DNA of 64,000 nucleotides from Aquibacillus saliphilus (GCF_020404745.1 NZ_JAIZAP010000014.1:1-64000), one strand, 5' to 3'; counted from the first letter of the stretch, positions 37,726 through 47,224 are shown. Numbers and translations are program-made. The notes: generated by a model not told the origin, from the letters alone.

Positions 37726-38043
37726 ATGCAAAACTTATTGATAAAATAATGAGAAAAGCCTATGTGCTTTGTTGTTTTCTCCACGATGAATGAATTACTT
37801 ACAAATGGTCTGTCCTTTTAATATAGCTGAATTGCTTGATTTTACCAGTTAGCATTGACTGCACTATGTGAAAGCGGTATCTTTAAAATAATGTTAACAA
37901 GTTTATTGCTGTTTAGAATTGATTTGGAATTAAATTTAAATCTGATACAAAATTAATGAATAATAATAGTTTTATGGACATTTTTTTAGAAACAAGATTT
38001 AAGATGATAGTTGTAACTTAGAATTAGTTAGGAGTGATTTCCG
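37726..38043. other. Upstream region of the ABC operon
   Basis: AT-rich, no gene seen. It presumably holds the operon promoter. No regulator binding motif is recognised. Confidence 0.35.
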
Positions 38044-38052
38044 CTGAGTATT

Positions 38053-38739
38053 ATGGTGAAAGCAAAGAATGTAGAACGGGTTTATGGACATGGGAGTAAA
38101 GAGGTTAGGGCTTTGAAGAATATAAATTTAACCGTTCCAAAAAATCAGTTAGTTGCATTAAAAGGAAGATCGGGGTCTGGTAAGACGACTTTATTAAACA
38201 TAATTGGAGCACTCGACCATCCGACTAATGGAAGCGTTTACTTTGGCGATCAAAACATTGAGGGATTATCAGAAAATCAACGAGTTCAGTTGCGAAGAGA
38301 AAAGTTAGGTTTTGTGTTTCAATCATTCGGGCTAGTCCCGCTAATGACTGTAGAGGAAAACGTTGAATTTGGGCTTCGTATTGCTGGTGTTCCAAGGGGG
38401 GAATGGTCTGATCGAATAAAAGATTCGATCGATATGGTTAAGATGACGAAACGAGCGAAACATCGTCCGTATGAGTTATCAGGTGGTGAACAACAACGCT
38501 GTGCGATAGCAAGAGCAATAGCTACTAAACCTGCACTTATACTAGCTGACGAACCAACTGGAGAATTAGATACGAAAACTGCTTTTCATATTATGAAGGT
38601 ATTTCGTGAGCTAGTTGAATCGAATGAAACGACAATTATAATAGCAACTCATGATCCTGCGATGATGGAGTTAACTGATCATGTCTATGCTTTGGAGGAT
38701 GGTGAAATTGTCAAAGATGAAGAAAAAACACTTAGTTAA
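38053..38739 (+). CDS. ABC transporter ATP-binding protein (MacB/LolD type)
   Basis: A 228-residue ATPase: Walker A LKGRSGSGKTTLLNIIGALD (about residue 37), Q-loop FVFQSFGLVP, signature LSGGEQQRCAIARAIA, Walker B LILADEPTGELD and H-loop IIATHD. This is the class that drives FtsX-type permeases. The annotated ATG lies rather far from its GGAG; an in-frame CTG three codons upstream has better spacing and might be the true start. The adaptor gene overlaps its 3' end. Confidence 0.9.
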   Translation: MVKAKNVERVYGHGSKEVRALKNINLTVPKNQLVALKGRSGSGKTTLLNIIGALDHPTNGSVYFGDQNIEGLSENQRVQLRREKLGFVFQSFGLVPLMTVEENVEFGLRIAGVPRGEWSDRIKDSIDMVKMTKRAKHRPYELSGGEQQRCAIARAIATKPALILADEPTGELDTKTAFHIMKVFRELVESNETTIIIATHDPAMMELTDHVYALEDGEIVKDEEKTLS

Positions 38740-39757
38740 TGAGATAAAAAGTAAAAGAAATATAGTGGTATTTTTACTTATTATTTTGATACTTCCTGCA
38801 TGTTCCTTGTTACCAAAGGAAGAAGAAGCCCTTGCACCTCCCCTCGTTGAACCAGCGCAAATTGACTATGAAACAAATGAGGCGACAATCAAGGAAATTG
38901 TTAAACGTGTTAATGGTGTAGGGAATATGATTCCGTCCGAACAGCAAAATCTATTTTATGCTGAGTCAGGCGGACGAATTGACGAGGTCCATGTGAAGGT
39001 TGGAGACCAGGTAGAAGAGGGACAAGTACTTGTTGAAATGGAGACAGGTAACTTGGGTTTTGACATCCAACAAGCACAAATTGATCTTAAAAAAGCAAAT
39101 CTTCATTTGGAACAATTACAAGAACAAGGTGCCGACACGTTTCAGGTAGCAATTGCTAAGCTAGATATTCAGTCAGTTGAGATTCGTTTAGTTCAAATGA
39201 GGCAGCAAGTCGCCGCTGCAAAACTTGTGTCTCCAATAAATGGTTTTATTACGTTTGTAGGTGAGAAAGTCCGTGGCGATTATGTCGATGCCTTCGAAGA
39301 TTTAATACAAGTAGCAGATCCGGCCAAGTTGCAGCTTCTTTACACGGCGACAAGTCCTAGGGATTTGAATGAGGTAAATGTTGGTATGCCTGTTGACGTT
39401 ACGATTTTGGGCACTGAAGTAAAAGGGGAAGTTGTTCAAACTCCTAGTGACGTACCAGTTGATTTAATCGAATTAAACCCAGATTTGTATCAGCGCAGTT
39501 TAACAATTAATGTAGAAGAACTTCCAGAAGGTGTTGAGGTTGGTGATGTTGCAGATTTTGAAATAATATTGCAGAAAAAAGACGAAGCACTCACGATTCC
39601 TAGAAGTGCCTTGCGTTCGGCTTTTGGTAGAGAATATGTCCATGTACTGGATGGAGAAACAAAACGAGAAGTAGATATAGAAAAGGGAATTGTTTCGGCC
39701 ACTGAAGTTGAAGTACTGAAAGGGTTAGAAGAAGGGGATAGAGTTATTTTAAAATAG
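38708..39757 (+). CDS. Membrane-fusion/adaptor lipoprotein of the ABC system (HlyD/RND adaptor type)
   Basis: A protein of about 349 residues with a lipoprotein signal peptide (VVFLLIILILPACSLLPK, Cys at the lipobox) and an adaptor fold. The lipoyl/barrel-sandwich half (GGRIDEVHVKVGDQVEEGQV, and KLVSPINGFITFVGEKVRGD) flanks a helical hairpin at about 120-170. I choose TTG at 38708, nine bases behind GGAGG inside the ATPase gene; ATG at 38717 is the alternative. It sits outside the membrane and should couple to the permease encoded next. Confidence 0.85.
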   Translation: MSKMKKKHLVNEIKSKRNIVVFLLIILILPACSLLPKEEEALAPPLVEPAQIDYETNEATIKEIVKRVNGVGNMIPSEQQNLFYAESGGRIDEVHVKVGDQVEEGQVLVEMETGNLGFDIQQAQIDLKKANLHLEQLQEQGADTFQVAIAKLDIQSVEIRLVQMRQQVAAAKLVSPINGFITFVGEKVRGDYVDAFEDLIQVADPAKLQLLYTATSPRDLNEVNVGMPVDVTILGTEVKGEVVQTPSDVPVDLIELNPDLYQRSLTINVEELPEGVEVGDVADFEIILQKKDEALTIPRSALRSAFGREYVHVLDGETKREVDIEKGIVSATEVEVLKGLEEGDRVILK

Positions 39758-39769
39758 GGGGGATAAGCT

Positions 39770-42640
39770 ATGGCGATGTTGTTACTGATCCTAAGAAAGA
39801 TGCTTAATAATCGTTGGCTAGTAGGTAGCTTGTTCCTAGGCCTGATTATAACAGTCTCCCTTGTTTCTAGTATCCCAACCTATACGTCTAGCATTCTGCA
39901 AAAGTTGTTAGTAAAAGAACTGGAGCAACACCAGATTGATAATAAACAATATCCTGGTGAATTTTCTCATTCTTTATCATTTTCAAATACGGAGAGTCAA
40001 GATTTAATCATCGATGCCTTTGATAAAATAGAAGCATATGATCAAACATTGACTCATGATACTGGGATCCCTATCTTGGAAGATGTGACTATTTTAAGAA
40101 CAGATCCAGTCAGAATTGCTTATGAAGATGAAGAAATGTATGATTTACCGTCTTCGGATGACTACGGACGAATCACTTCGTTAACAAATTTAGAAGAACA
40201 TATAACTATTCTAGATGGTAAATTCCCAAGTAATGAACCAACAGACGGCGTGTATGAAGTACTCGTCACACAGGCAGCTCTTGTTGACCGTGAGATGGTG
40301 CTTGGTTCTGTTCTTAATGCAAGTCGAGATGATAAACAATTTTTAATCAAACCTGTTGGTACATTTGATGCGAAAAATGTACGTGACCCTTATTGGATGG
40401 GATCACTCGGAAGATATAATGATGATTTTATCATTCCAGAATCTTTATTTAAAAAAGACTTTCTCTATGGTGAAGACCGTTGGCTGGCAAATGCTAGATT
40501 TTATACCGCATATGACTACCATCAAATCACAGTTGCAAATAGTCGGAGTATTATGGGGCTTGAAGATAAGGTACGGGCATTTACCAACGAATTTACTGGT
40601 GACGCTGTTCTTTTCATTAATTTTCCGATTGAAAAAATCCTATCAAGTTATGCTAGTAAAAGCACGCAACTGACAACAATGCTTTGGTCGCTCAATGTGC
40701 CAATTATCATTATGCTAGCAATCTACTTGTTTATGGTTTCACGTTTAATTGTCGATCGTCAACTGAATGAAATTGCTGTACTAAGAAGTCGGGGAGCAAA
40801 GCGAGGCCAAATTTTAGTTATTTATTTAGTAGAAACAGTTCTGCTAGGGGGAATAGCGCTACTAATTGGTCCTTACCTAGGACTTTTACTAGTCAAATTC
40901 TTAGGTGCTGCTAATGGCTTTTTAGACTTTGTTCAGCGCTCTTCTTTGAAAGTGACTATTTTAAGTGATTCCTATTTGTATGCATTATGGGCAGTTTTAG
41001 CTTGTATTGTGATGGTTATGATTCCAGTTATTCAGGCTACAAGTCAAAGTATCGTCAACCGAAAACAGCAGTCTGCGCGCGTTCAAGGGCAAGCAGTGTG
41101 GCACAAATTTTTCCTCGATATATTGTTGTTAGGAATTTCTTGGTATGGTTGGTGGCAATATCAAACGAGACAAGAAGAACTTCTTACTGTTTCTGGGGGA
41201 ATGCTGTCAGTTGATCCATTTTTATTCTTTGTACCAGCGTTATTTATTATTGGATTAGGCTTGTTCTGTTTGCGCATATATCCATGGCTAATAAAGATAA
41301 TTTACTTGCTGGGGAAAAACTATTGGTCTTTGTCCTTGTATAGTACGTTGTTGCAAGTAAGCCGTTCGTTTAGACAATATCAATTTTTAATGTTGTTTTT
41401 AGTAATGACAATTGCTGTTGGCGTATTTAGTGCCAGTGCAGCACGAACAATTAACAATAATTTGGAGGAACAATTATTCTATGAAAATGGATCAGATGTT
41501 GCATTAAAAATGAAATGGGAGAGTCAAGAATCAAGCTATGCATCAGTAGCGCCTAACCAAGAGGAACAAGAAGGACAAGAAGAAACGGATGCCATAAGTA
41601 GTGAAACCGAGACGGCAATTTCTTATTCAGAACCACCGTTCGAACCTATCACAAACCTATCAGGAGTGGAGCGAGCGACGAGAGTGTTCCGAAAAGATAA
41701 TGTTACAGCTGAAGCGAAGGGACAAAGTGTTTATTCTGCAAATTTGATGGGCATAGAACCAAAAGAATTTGGAGAGACGGCTTGGTTTAAACCACAACTA
41801 TTGCCCCATCACTGGTATGAATATTTAAATTTGTTAGCAAGCGAACCTAGTTCTGTATTAGTATCTGAATCGATTGCAGCGAGATTAGGAGTAAGTGAAG
41901 GCGATTATTTAACATTGAACTGGGATCAATCAGAGCAAGCAGAGTTTGTTGTTTATGGTGTTGTTGACTATTGGCCAGCGTTTAATCCTAATAAACAGGA
42001 TGATGATGAAGAGGAACCAACTCTTATTGTTGCTAATTTACCGTACGTTCAAAATATGATGGGACTTGAGCCTTATGACGTCTGGTTGAAAATGGAACCG
42101 AATGTATCAAGGGAAGTGTTGTATCAAGACATAAGAGACAGGAATATCGCTGTCACCGAGATGAATGACATTAGACCAAAGTTAGCTGAACTAAAAAATA
42201 GTGCTTTTTTACTTGGGCTAAATGGTACGTTAACACTAGGTTTTCTTATTTCAATTGTAATAACGTTTATCGGATTCTTGTTATACTGGATACTTACATT
42301 AAAATCTAGGATATTACAATATGGTATTTATCGTGCCATAGGTATTAAATTAAGTGAGTTAATCGGTATCCTAACTTGGGAGCAGTTACTTACGTCTGGG
42401 CTAGCTTGTCTAATGGGTGTTGCAATTGGTGGTCTAACTAGTCAACTATTCGTTCCTTTGTTTCAATTATCGTTTGATCCAAAAGAACAAGTTCCACCGT
42501 TTCATGTTATTTTTGACGCAGGTGACGAAATGAAAATCTATCTATTTATTTTATTTATGCTAACGATAGGATTAGGAGTCCTCATGTATCTGCTTAAACG
42601 AATTCGTGTTCATCAGGCTATTAAGTTAGGAGATGATTAG
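39770..42640 (+). CDS. ABC transporter permease, double FtsX domain
   Basis: A 956-residue permease. A first membrane helix (about 15-33) is followed by a large extracellular domain to about residue 300. A first FtsX core follows (three helices between about 305 and 420, then about 440-540), then a second extracellular domain (about 560-815) and a second FtsX core (about 820-950). The second extracellular part holds a low-complexity acidic stretch near 595-630. It probably exports or extracts a hydrophobic or peptide compound; the substrate is unknown. RBS is GGGGGGATAAGCT. Confidence 0.88.
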   Translation: MAMLLLILRKMLNNRWLVGSLFLGLIITVSLVSSIPTYTSSILQKLLVKELEQHQIDNKQYPGEFSHSLSFSNTESQDLIIDAFDKIEAYDQTLTHDTGIPILEDVTILRTDPVRIAYEDEEMYDLPSSDDYGRITSLTNLEEHITILDGKFPSNEPTDGVYEVLVTQAALVDREMVLGSVLNASRDDKQFLIKPVGTFDAKNVRDPYWMGSLGRYNDDFIIPESLFKKDFLYGEDRWLANARFYTAYDYHQITVANSRSIMGLEDKVRAFTNEFTGDAVLFINFPIEKILSSYASKSTQLTTMLWSLNVPIIIMLAIYLFMVSRLIVDRQLNEIAVLRSRGAKRGQILVIYLVETVLLGGIALLIGPYLGLLLVKFLGAANGFLDFVQRSSLKVTILSDSYLYALWAVLACIVMVMIPVIQATSQSIVNRKQQSARVQGQAVWHKFFLDILLLGISWYGWWQYQTRQEELLTVSGGMLSVDPFLFFVPALFIIGLGLFCLRIYPWLIKIIYLLGKNYWSLSLYSTLLQVSRSFRQYQFLMLFLVMTIAVGVFSASAARTINNNLEEQLFYENGSDVALKMKWESQESSYASVAPNQEEQEGQEETDAISSETETAISYSEPPFEPITNLSGVERATRVFRKDNVTAEAKGQSVYSANLMGIEPKEFGETAWFKPQLLPHHWYEYLNLLASEPSSVLVSESIAARLGVSEGDYLTLNWDQSEQAEFVVYGVVDYWPAFNPNKQDDDEEEPTLIVANLPYVQNMMGLEPYDVWLKMEPNVSREVLYQDIRDRNIAVTEMNDIRPKLAELKNSAFLLGLNGTLTLGFLISIVITFIGFLLYWILTLKSRILQYGIYRAIGIKLSELIGILTWEQLLTSGLACLMGVAIGGLTSQLFVPLFQLSFDPKEQVPPFHVIFDAGDEMKIYLFILFMLTIGLGVLMYLLKRIRVHQAIKLGDD

Positions 42641-42642
42641 TT

Positions 42643-43527
42643 GTGATTGAATGCAATAACTTAGTAAAGATATATAAAGTGGATGATGAGCTTGAAGTAA
42701 TGGCTTTACAGGGTCTTGATTTAACAGTTGAACAGGGCGAATTGATGGGTATTATCGGAAGTAGTGGTAGTGGTAAATCGACCCTACTTAATATGCTTGG
42801 TGGACTAGATCGGCCTTCTGCTGGAAAGCTGGTAGTGAACGGGCAAAATTTATTGCATTTATCTGATAAAGAACTAGTAAAGTATAAACGTGATACAGTT
42901 GGGTTTGTCTGGCAAAATAATGCCAGGAACTTAATTCCATATTTAACAGCAAGACAGAACGTAGAATTACCAATGCTTCTAAAGGGAAAACGCAAAAGGG
43001 AGCGAGCAACTGAATTATTGGAGCTTGTTGGGTTAGGGCAACGGTTAAATAATCGACTTAGTGAGCTGTCCGGAGGAGAGCAACAGCGGGTTGCTATTGC
43101 GATTTCACTTGCAAATAATCCAAAATTACTACTTGCTGACGAACCGACAGGAAATGTCGATACAAAAACAGCAGATATCATTCTTGATTTGTTCCGAAGC
43201 TTGAATAGAGAACTCGGAGTTACTATAGTCATTGTTACTCATGATACGAAATTGACAAAAAAAATGGACCGGGTTGTGGCGATTCGTGATGGTAAAACAT
43301 CAAGTGAAATCTTAAGACGTAGATTAACTGCTGATGATTTTGTGTCAGATGATGAAGAAAAGGAAGAGGAAGATTCCCATGTCGAACTAGCCGTCCTCGA
43401 CCGGGCAGGAAGACTGCAAATTCCAAGGGATTACTTGGATGCAGCTGGTTTTAAACCGGATAGTAACAAAGTGCAAATTGAACTACAAGAGGATGGAAAA
43501 ATTTTGTTGCTTAAACCAGATGAGTGA
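42643..43527 (+). CDS. ABC ATPase with C-terminal AbrB-like domain
   Basis: A 294-residue protein. Residues 1-225 are a MacB-type ATPase (Walker A IIGSSGSGKSTLLNMLGGLD, signature LSGGEQQRVAIAISLA, Walker B LLADEPTGNVD, H-loop VTHD). After an acidic linker (DDEEKEEEDS) the last ~48 residues read LDRAGRLQIPRDYLDAAGF and then a beta-rich end, which resembles the SpoVT/AbrB swapped-hairpin fold (pattern D-x-x-GR-x-x-IP). It starts with GTG two bases after the permease stop. It is the second ATPase for one permease. Confidence 0.85.
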   Translation: MIECNNLVKIYKVDDELEVMALQGLDLTVEQGELMGIIGSSGSGKSTLLNMLGGLDRPSAGKLVVNGQNLLHLSDKELVKYKRDTVGFVWQNNARNLIPYLTARQNVELPMLLKGKRKRERATELLELVGLGQRLNNRLSELSGGEQQRVAIAISLANNPKLLLADEPTGNVDTKTADIILDLFRSLNRELGVTIVIVTHDTKLTKKMDRVVAIRDGKTSSEILRRRLTADDFVSDDEEKEEEDSHVELAVLDRAGRLQIPRDYLDAAGFKPDSNKVQIELQEDGKILLLKPDE

Positions 43528-43546
43528 AAGGTTAAAAGGGAAAGAC

Positions 43547-43596
43547 AATATTTTTGCCCCTTTTTGATAGTTGAAAAAAGGGGCAAAAATATTTTA
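43547..43596. terminator. Strong bidirectional terminator
   Basis: AATATTTTTGCCCCTTTTT and AAAAAAGGGGCAAAAATATT pair over about 19 bp. It ends the ABC operon. Confidence 0.9.
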
Positions 43597-43761
43597 GTTC
43601 AAATTCCATATTTCAGACATAACTAGACCAAGGTGGAAAAATTAATTACTTATTTTAATCCTAATGAAAGATTAATAGAGTTCGTGTTAGAATAAGTTAA
43701 TAGAAATTGATTTGGTATAGCTACATCAGGAGCAGGAGTAGCAAAATTTGGAGGGTACAAA

Positions 43762-44382
43762 ATGAATTTAGTATCTATTGACTTTGAAACAGCTAATCGA
43801 TATCGAACTAGTGCTTGTGCGATTGGTATAGTCGTCGCGAATCAAGATGGTATTATCGACGAATATTATAGCTTGATTAATCCACTTATGGAATTCGAAT
43901 CACAGAATATATATGTTCATGGAATTACAGAAAATGATGTCGCGGATGCGCCTACTTTTGCTGAAATATGGCCCGTGATTAACGAGTATCTATCAGATGA
44001 GATAGTAGTAGCCCATAATGCAAGTTTTGACATGAGTGTACTTCGAGCGGTACTTGACAGGTACGACTTACAGTATCCAGAGTTTGAATACCTGTGTTCG
44101 GTGATGATTTCTAAAAAGGTTTGGCCAGGTATGCCCAACTACAAGTTGAATACACTAGCTGATATGATAGGAAGTAATTTTTCTCATCACCACGCTCTGG
44201 ATGACTCGAGAGTTGTGATTCATTTATTACTTCAAGCCATTCGGGAGAAACAAGTAGACAATTTAAAAGATCTCGTTGATTCATTTCAGATTTCTTGTGG
44301 TAAAATCTTTGAAAAAGGATACATAACTCCAAAAGCAAAACGAGCAAACAGAAGAAACGTCACTAGTAGAACTAACGTATAA
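43762..44382 (+). CDS. DnaQ-like 3'-5' exonuclease (DEDDh)
   Basis: A 206-residue exonuclease with the DnaQ fold. ExoI is SIDFETAN (Asp and Glu), ExoII is VAHNASFDMSVL (Asp), ExoIII is HHALDDSRV (His and Asp). The last ~35 residues are basic (TPKAKRANRRN) and could bind nucleic acid. It resembles stand-alone DNA polymerase III epsilon-like proteins in Bacilli, which trim DNA or RNA 3' ends. ATG lies behind TTTGGAGGGTACAAA. It is a single-gene unit. Confidence 0.88.
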   Translation: MNLVSIDFETANRYRTSACAIGIVVANQDGIIDEYYSLINPLMEFESQNIYVHGITENDVADAPTFAEIWPVINEYLSDEIVVAHNASFDMSVLRAVLDRYDLQYPEFEYLCSVMISKKVWPGMPNYKLNTLADMIGSNFSHHHALDDSRVVIHLLLQAIREKQVDNLKDLVDSFQISCGKIFEKGYITPKAKRANRRNVTSRTNV

Positions 44383-44418
44383 ATAACTGAGGTTTTCCTC
44401 GGTTATTTATTTTTTTTA
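44381..44418 (+). terminator. Intrinsic terminator
   Basis: AAATAACTGAGG and CCTCGGTTATTTATT pair with one G-T, followed by TTTTTTT. It overlaps the last base positions of the exonuclease gene. Confidence 0.85.
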
Positions 44419-44804
44419 AAGAAAGAATAAGAGCGAGGCGTGTTTAAGGGAGGATATGTGTTCATACATTGTGAGGATGAGAGGATTTCACAAGACGATC
44501 TTCAAGTCCAAACACAAAGATATCTTAATTACGAAACAAGAAAAACATACCCTCATTATAATCTTGATCAAGCTCCATCAGTTTTTTAAAATTAGGATGG
44601 TCAGTCAAAACACTAATTGTTAGACGGAAATACCTCTATTTGTTAATATAAAAGAAATGAGTGAAAATATGTCAATTCAACTTAATATATGGCTTTTCTT
44701 GTGAAAAGTTATACATATGGAATTGATTACCGTTTATTGTTTAAGAACCAAACTGCTTAGTTTGTGTACTTTTATATACTTAAATTTTGAAAGGTGGAAG
44801 TAAA
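44419..44804. other. Intergenic region with two overlapping short open frames
   Basis: Behind AAGGGAGG (about 44447) two frames are open: one from a GTG near 44440 reading FKGGYVFIHCEDERISQDDL and on to APSVF, the other from an ATG near 44456. Neither has clearly good start spacing and I recognise neither. The first has the more protein-like composition. I do not call a gene. Confidence 0.3.
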
Positions 44805-46019
44805 TTGAACGATAATAAACCAAAAATTGTCGTCCTCGGTGCAGGATATGCTGGGATGATGACGACCAAAAGGCTTACGCAGAAACTTAGACCAGAAGAA
44901 GCAGACATCGTTTTGATAAATAAGCATAATTACCATTACCAAACAACGTGGCTTCATGAAGTCGCAGCAGGAACTATTGACGATAATCGTTCTAGGATTA
45001 TGATTAGTGATGTCATTAACACGAATCGTGTCCAATTACTGCAAGATACTGTTGTAGAAATCAACCGTGATGAAAAACGAGTGATGCTAGAAAACGGAGA
45101 AGTGGATTATGACTATCTAGTTATAGGGCTAGGTTTTGAAAAAGCAACTTTCGGAATTCCTGGAATGGAAGAAAATGCATTTACTATCCAAAGTGTTGAC
45201 AAGAGCCGGATGATACGTGAGCACATCGAATATCAATTTGCACGATATAAAAATGAAGACGGTGACAAAGACGAGTTACTAACAATTATTGTTGGTGGAG
45301 GCGGATTCACAGGCATAGAATTTGTTGGTGAACTTGCTGAAAAAGTACCTGAGCTTTGTAGCAAATACGATATACCAAGACAAAAGGTTAGAGTGGTTAA
45401 CATTGAAGCGGCCCCAACTATCTTACCTGGATTTGACCAAGAGTTAATCGATTATGCACGTAACTCTCTTGAATCACGTGGGATTGAGTTTAAAACTGGC
45501 ATGATGATAAAAGAATGTAAGGAAGATAGTGTCGTTGTAGGTGAAGATGAAGAAGAAATTAAAGCTGGAACCATTGTATGGACTGGTGGAGTTCAAGCAA
45601 ATGCAATAATTGGAAAATCCGGTTTTGAATTAACAAAAGGTAAAGTGAATGTAAACGAAGATTTACGCGCACCTGGCTATGATGATATTTTTGTTCTTGG
45701 AGACTGTTCTTGGGTAATGGATAAAGAAAGTGGTCGCCCGTATCCTCCAACTGCACAGTTAGCTATGCAAGAGGCTGATATATGCGCAAATAATCTCCGT
45801 GCACTAATCCATGGAGAGTCACTTGAAAGCTTTGTATTCGATAATAAAGGCACAGTTGCTTCCCTAGGTGGAAAACATGCAATGGGAACCGTATTTGAGG
45901 GTAAAAAGCTTTTTGGTGTAACAGCCAAAGCGATGAAGAACGTTATTGATGATCGCTATTTATTCTTGCTCGGTGGACCCCTATTAGTACTTAAAAAAGG
46001 AAAGTTTCGCCCATTTTAA
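44805..46019 (+). CDS. NADH dehydrogenase, type 2 (NDH-2)
   Basis: A 404-residue flavoprotein that passes electrons from NADH to menaquinone without pumping protons. FAD-binding motif IVVLGAGYAGMMTTKRLTQK at the N-terminus, NADH-binding motif IIVGGGGFTGIEFVGELAEK near residue 165, and VFVLGDCSW near 305. It resembles YumB and YjlD of B. subtilis. The C-terminal part (KAMKNVIDDRYLFLLGG) would form the membrane-contact helix. I choose TTG at 44805 behind GAAAGGTGG; the earlier TTG precedes that ribosome site. Confidence 0.9.
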   Translation: MNDNKPKIVVLGAGYAGMMTTKRLTQKLRPEEADIVLINKHNYHYQTTWLHEVAAGTIDDNRSRIMISDVINTNRVQLLQDTVVEINRDEKRVMLENGEVDYDYLVIGLGFEKATFGIPGMEENAFTIQSVDKSRMIREHIEYQFARYKNEDGDKDELLTIIVGGGGFTGIEFVGELAEKVPELCSKYDIPRQKVRVVNIEAAPTILPGFDQELIDYARNSLESRGIEFKTGMMIKECKEDSVVVGEDEEEIKAGTIVWTGGVQANAIIGKSGFELTKGKVNVNEDLRAPGYDDIFVLGDCSWVMDKESGRPYPPTAQLAMQEADICANNLRALIHGESLESFVFDNKGTVASLGGKHAMGTVFEGKKLFGVTAKAMKNVIDDRYLFLLGGPLLVLKKGKFRPF

Positions 46020-46074
46020 GCGTAGATTATATAAAATGTGAATTTAGAATTCCGTTATAGGAGGGTAAAAGTTA

Positions 46075-46173
46075 ATGAAAAATACACTTCTTTTTACATT
46101 AATTACGTTGGCATCAACAGTCGCATATGTAGTATTTTCTCGTAACATGGAGAACACAAGAGATTTCCATTAA
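46075..46173 (+). CDS. Small membrane peptide (32 aa)
   Basis: ATG behind TAGGAGGGTAAAAGTTA. It encodes a 32-residue peptide with one hydrophobic helix (NTLLFTLITLASTVAYVVF) and a polar tail ending NTRDFH. It lies 55 bp after the NADH dehydrogenase gene and before a terminator, so it is probably in the same transcript and might associate with the dehydrogenase (inference). Family not recognised. Confidence 0.55.
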   Translation: MKNTLLFTLITLASTVAYVVFSRNMENTRDFH

Positions 46174-46185
46174 AATAGAATGAAA

Positions 46186-46228
46186 CAAAACAGCTAGTAA
46201 TCCTCGAGGGTTACTAGCTGTTTTTGCT
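46186..46228. terminator. Intrinsic terminator
   Basis: AAAACAGCTAGTAA and TTACTAGCTGTTTT form a perfect 14-bp stem, with TCCTCGAGGG as loop, followed by TGCT. It ends the NADH dehydrogenase transcript. Confidence 0.85.
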
Positions 46229-46235
46229 TAGGAAA

Positions 46236-46312
46236 GTATAAAATTGGTTCGTGTGGTGATTTTTTGACATGGTTAGGCAGCGCCCGTCTCCGGCGTCTTC
46301 CCTTTTGTTCTT
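46236..46312. repeat. Degenerate copy of the dispersed GC-rich repeat
   Basis: GTATAAAATTGG, GTTAGGCAGCGCCCGTCTCC, GGCGTCTTCCCTTTTGTTCT keep the order of words in copies 1 and 2 but the internal palindrome is deleted. Confidence 0.5.
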
Positions 46313-46381
46313 GGAAAACTATAATAAAAAAAGCCCTTATGTCAAAGCACAAGAATTTCTGTATGGTTAAATTTTAACTCA

Positions 46382-46528
46382 CTACATTAAATCATAAACT
46401 GATTCTTCAAAATAGAGCCAATGGAAATATTCGATTTGTTCATCAGACATATGAATAACTTCAGCTTTGTTGTATTTCGTCTTTTCCCACAAATGTTCCA
46501 TCTTAAAACTTCGCTCTGTTTGGCTCAT
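46382..46528 (-). CDS. Small protein, BH0509-like (48 aa)
   Basis: A 48-residue acidic protein: MSQTERSFKMEHLWEKTKYN and then KAEVIHMSDEQIEYFHWLYF. The SDEQIEYF turn and the tyrosine-rich end resemble the BH0509 family of tiny Bacillaceae proteins with unknown role (match from memory, modest). Strong ribosome site GAGGAGGATTTACT. It stands alone. Confidence 0.6.
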   Translation of the reverse strand: MSQTERSFKMEHLWEKTKYNKAEVIHMSDEQIEYFHWLYFEESVYDLM

Positions 46529-46769
46529 AGTAAATCCTCCTCATAAACCTTCTGTAAAGAAGTGTCTATTTCTTTTTTGTAATCGCTTTCTAAATCTAAT
46601 TTTATTATACATCTCAAAACGAGATTAAACAAATGCCTTTTTGAGAATGATTCATCTATTAGTGATATAGATATGTTATCTATTAAGACAACTCCCTAAC
46701 TTGTCAGTGGAAAGATTGATGATTTTCCCGTATTATTAAATGCAATAATATAAAAAGGCTGGGATTTTT

Positions 46770-47150
46770 ATGAAAGAACTGCAGAAATATTCAAGTAATT
46801 TTCAAGAACAAATGGGATGGCAAATTAAAGCAGACAATTACGAACAGATTAAATCATCATTAATGAATAATTACATGTTATTAACGACAGAAGTGGCTGA
46901 AATTGCGGAAGAACTACGACGATCTTTCAACATAGCAAATACGAAAATAAATGAGGGAATGGACGAGGAAGAAGCATTTCTGTTAGCTAAGGAAAGTATA
47001 AAAGAGGATATAGGTAAAGAGTTTGCTGATTGTTTAGCCTATATTACCAAATTCGCGAATTACTTTGACATCGATTTGGAAGATGGTTTTTACCGAAAAA
47101 TGGATGAAGTGAAGGGACGGAAGAATAAGGATGTTCCTATTAAGAGATGA
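46770..47150 (+). CDS. MazG-like nucleotide pyrophosphohydrolase
   Basis: A 126-residue all-helical protein with the MazG/NTP-PPase metal-binding pattern: EVAEIAEELRRS (paired Glu residues) and EFADCLAYI (Glu and Asp of the second helix), ending in KMDEVKGRKNKD, which is common in this family. It probably hydrolyses non-canonical or regulatory NTPs to NMP and pyrophosphate. A long insertion around residues 55-75 separates the two metal helices. Transcribed alone and followed by a terminator. Confidence 0.8.
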   Translation: MKELQKYSSNFQEQMGWQIKADNYEQIKSSLMNNYMLLTTEVAEIAEELRRSFNIANTKINEGMDEEEAFLLAKESIKEDIGKEFADCLAYITKFANYFDIDLEDGFYRKMDEVKGRKNKDVPIKR

Positions 47151-47178
47151 ATCTGATCGAGTTTTACCTAAGGTTTAA

Positions 47179-47224
47179 AAGACTCCAAAACCAAGTCTAA
47201 TTTTCACTTGGTTTTGGAGTTTAT
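47179..47224. terminator. Bidirectional terminator
   Basis: GACTCCAAAACCAAGT and ACTTGGTTTTGGAGTTT pair over 15 bp around a 9-base loop. It lies between the convergent MazG-like and BsuPI genes. Confidence 0.85.

Noticed and set aside
42621-43232. 203-codon minus-strand frame opposite the second ABC ATPase
   Set aside because: Serine/proline-rich antisense shadow of a clearly coding gene.
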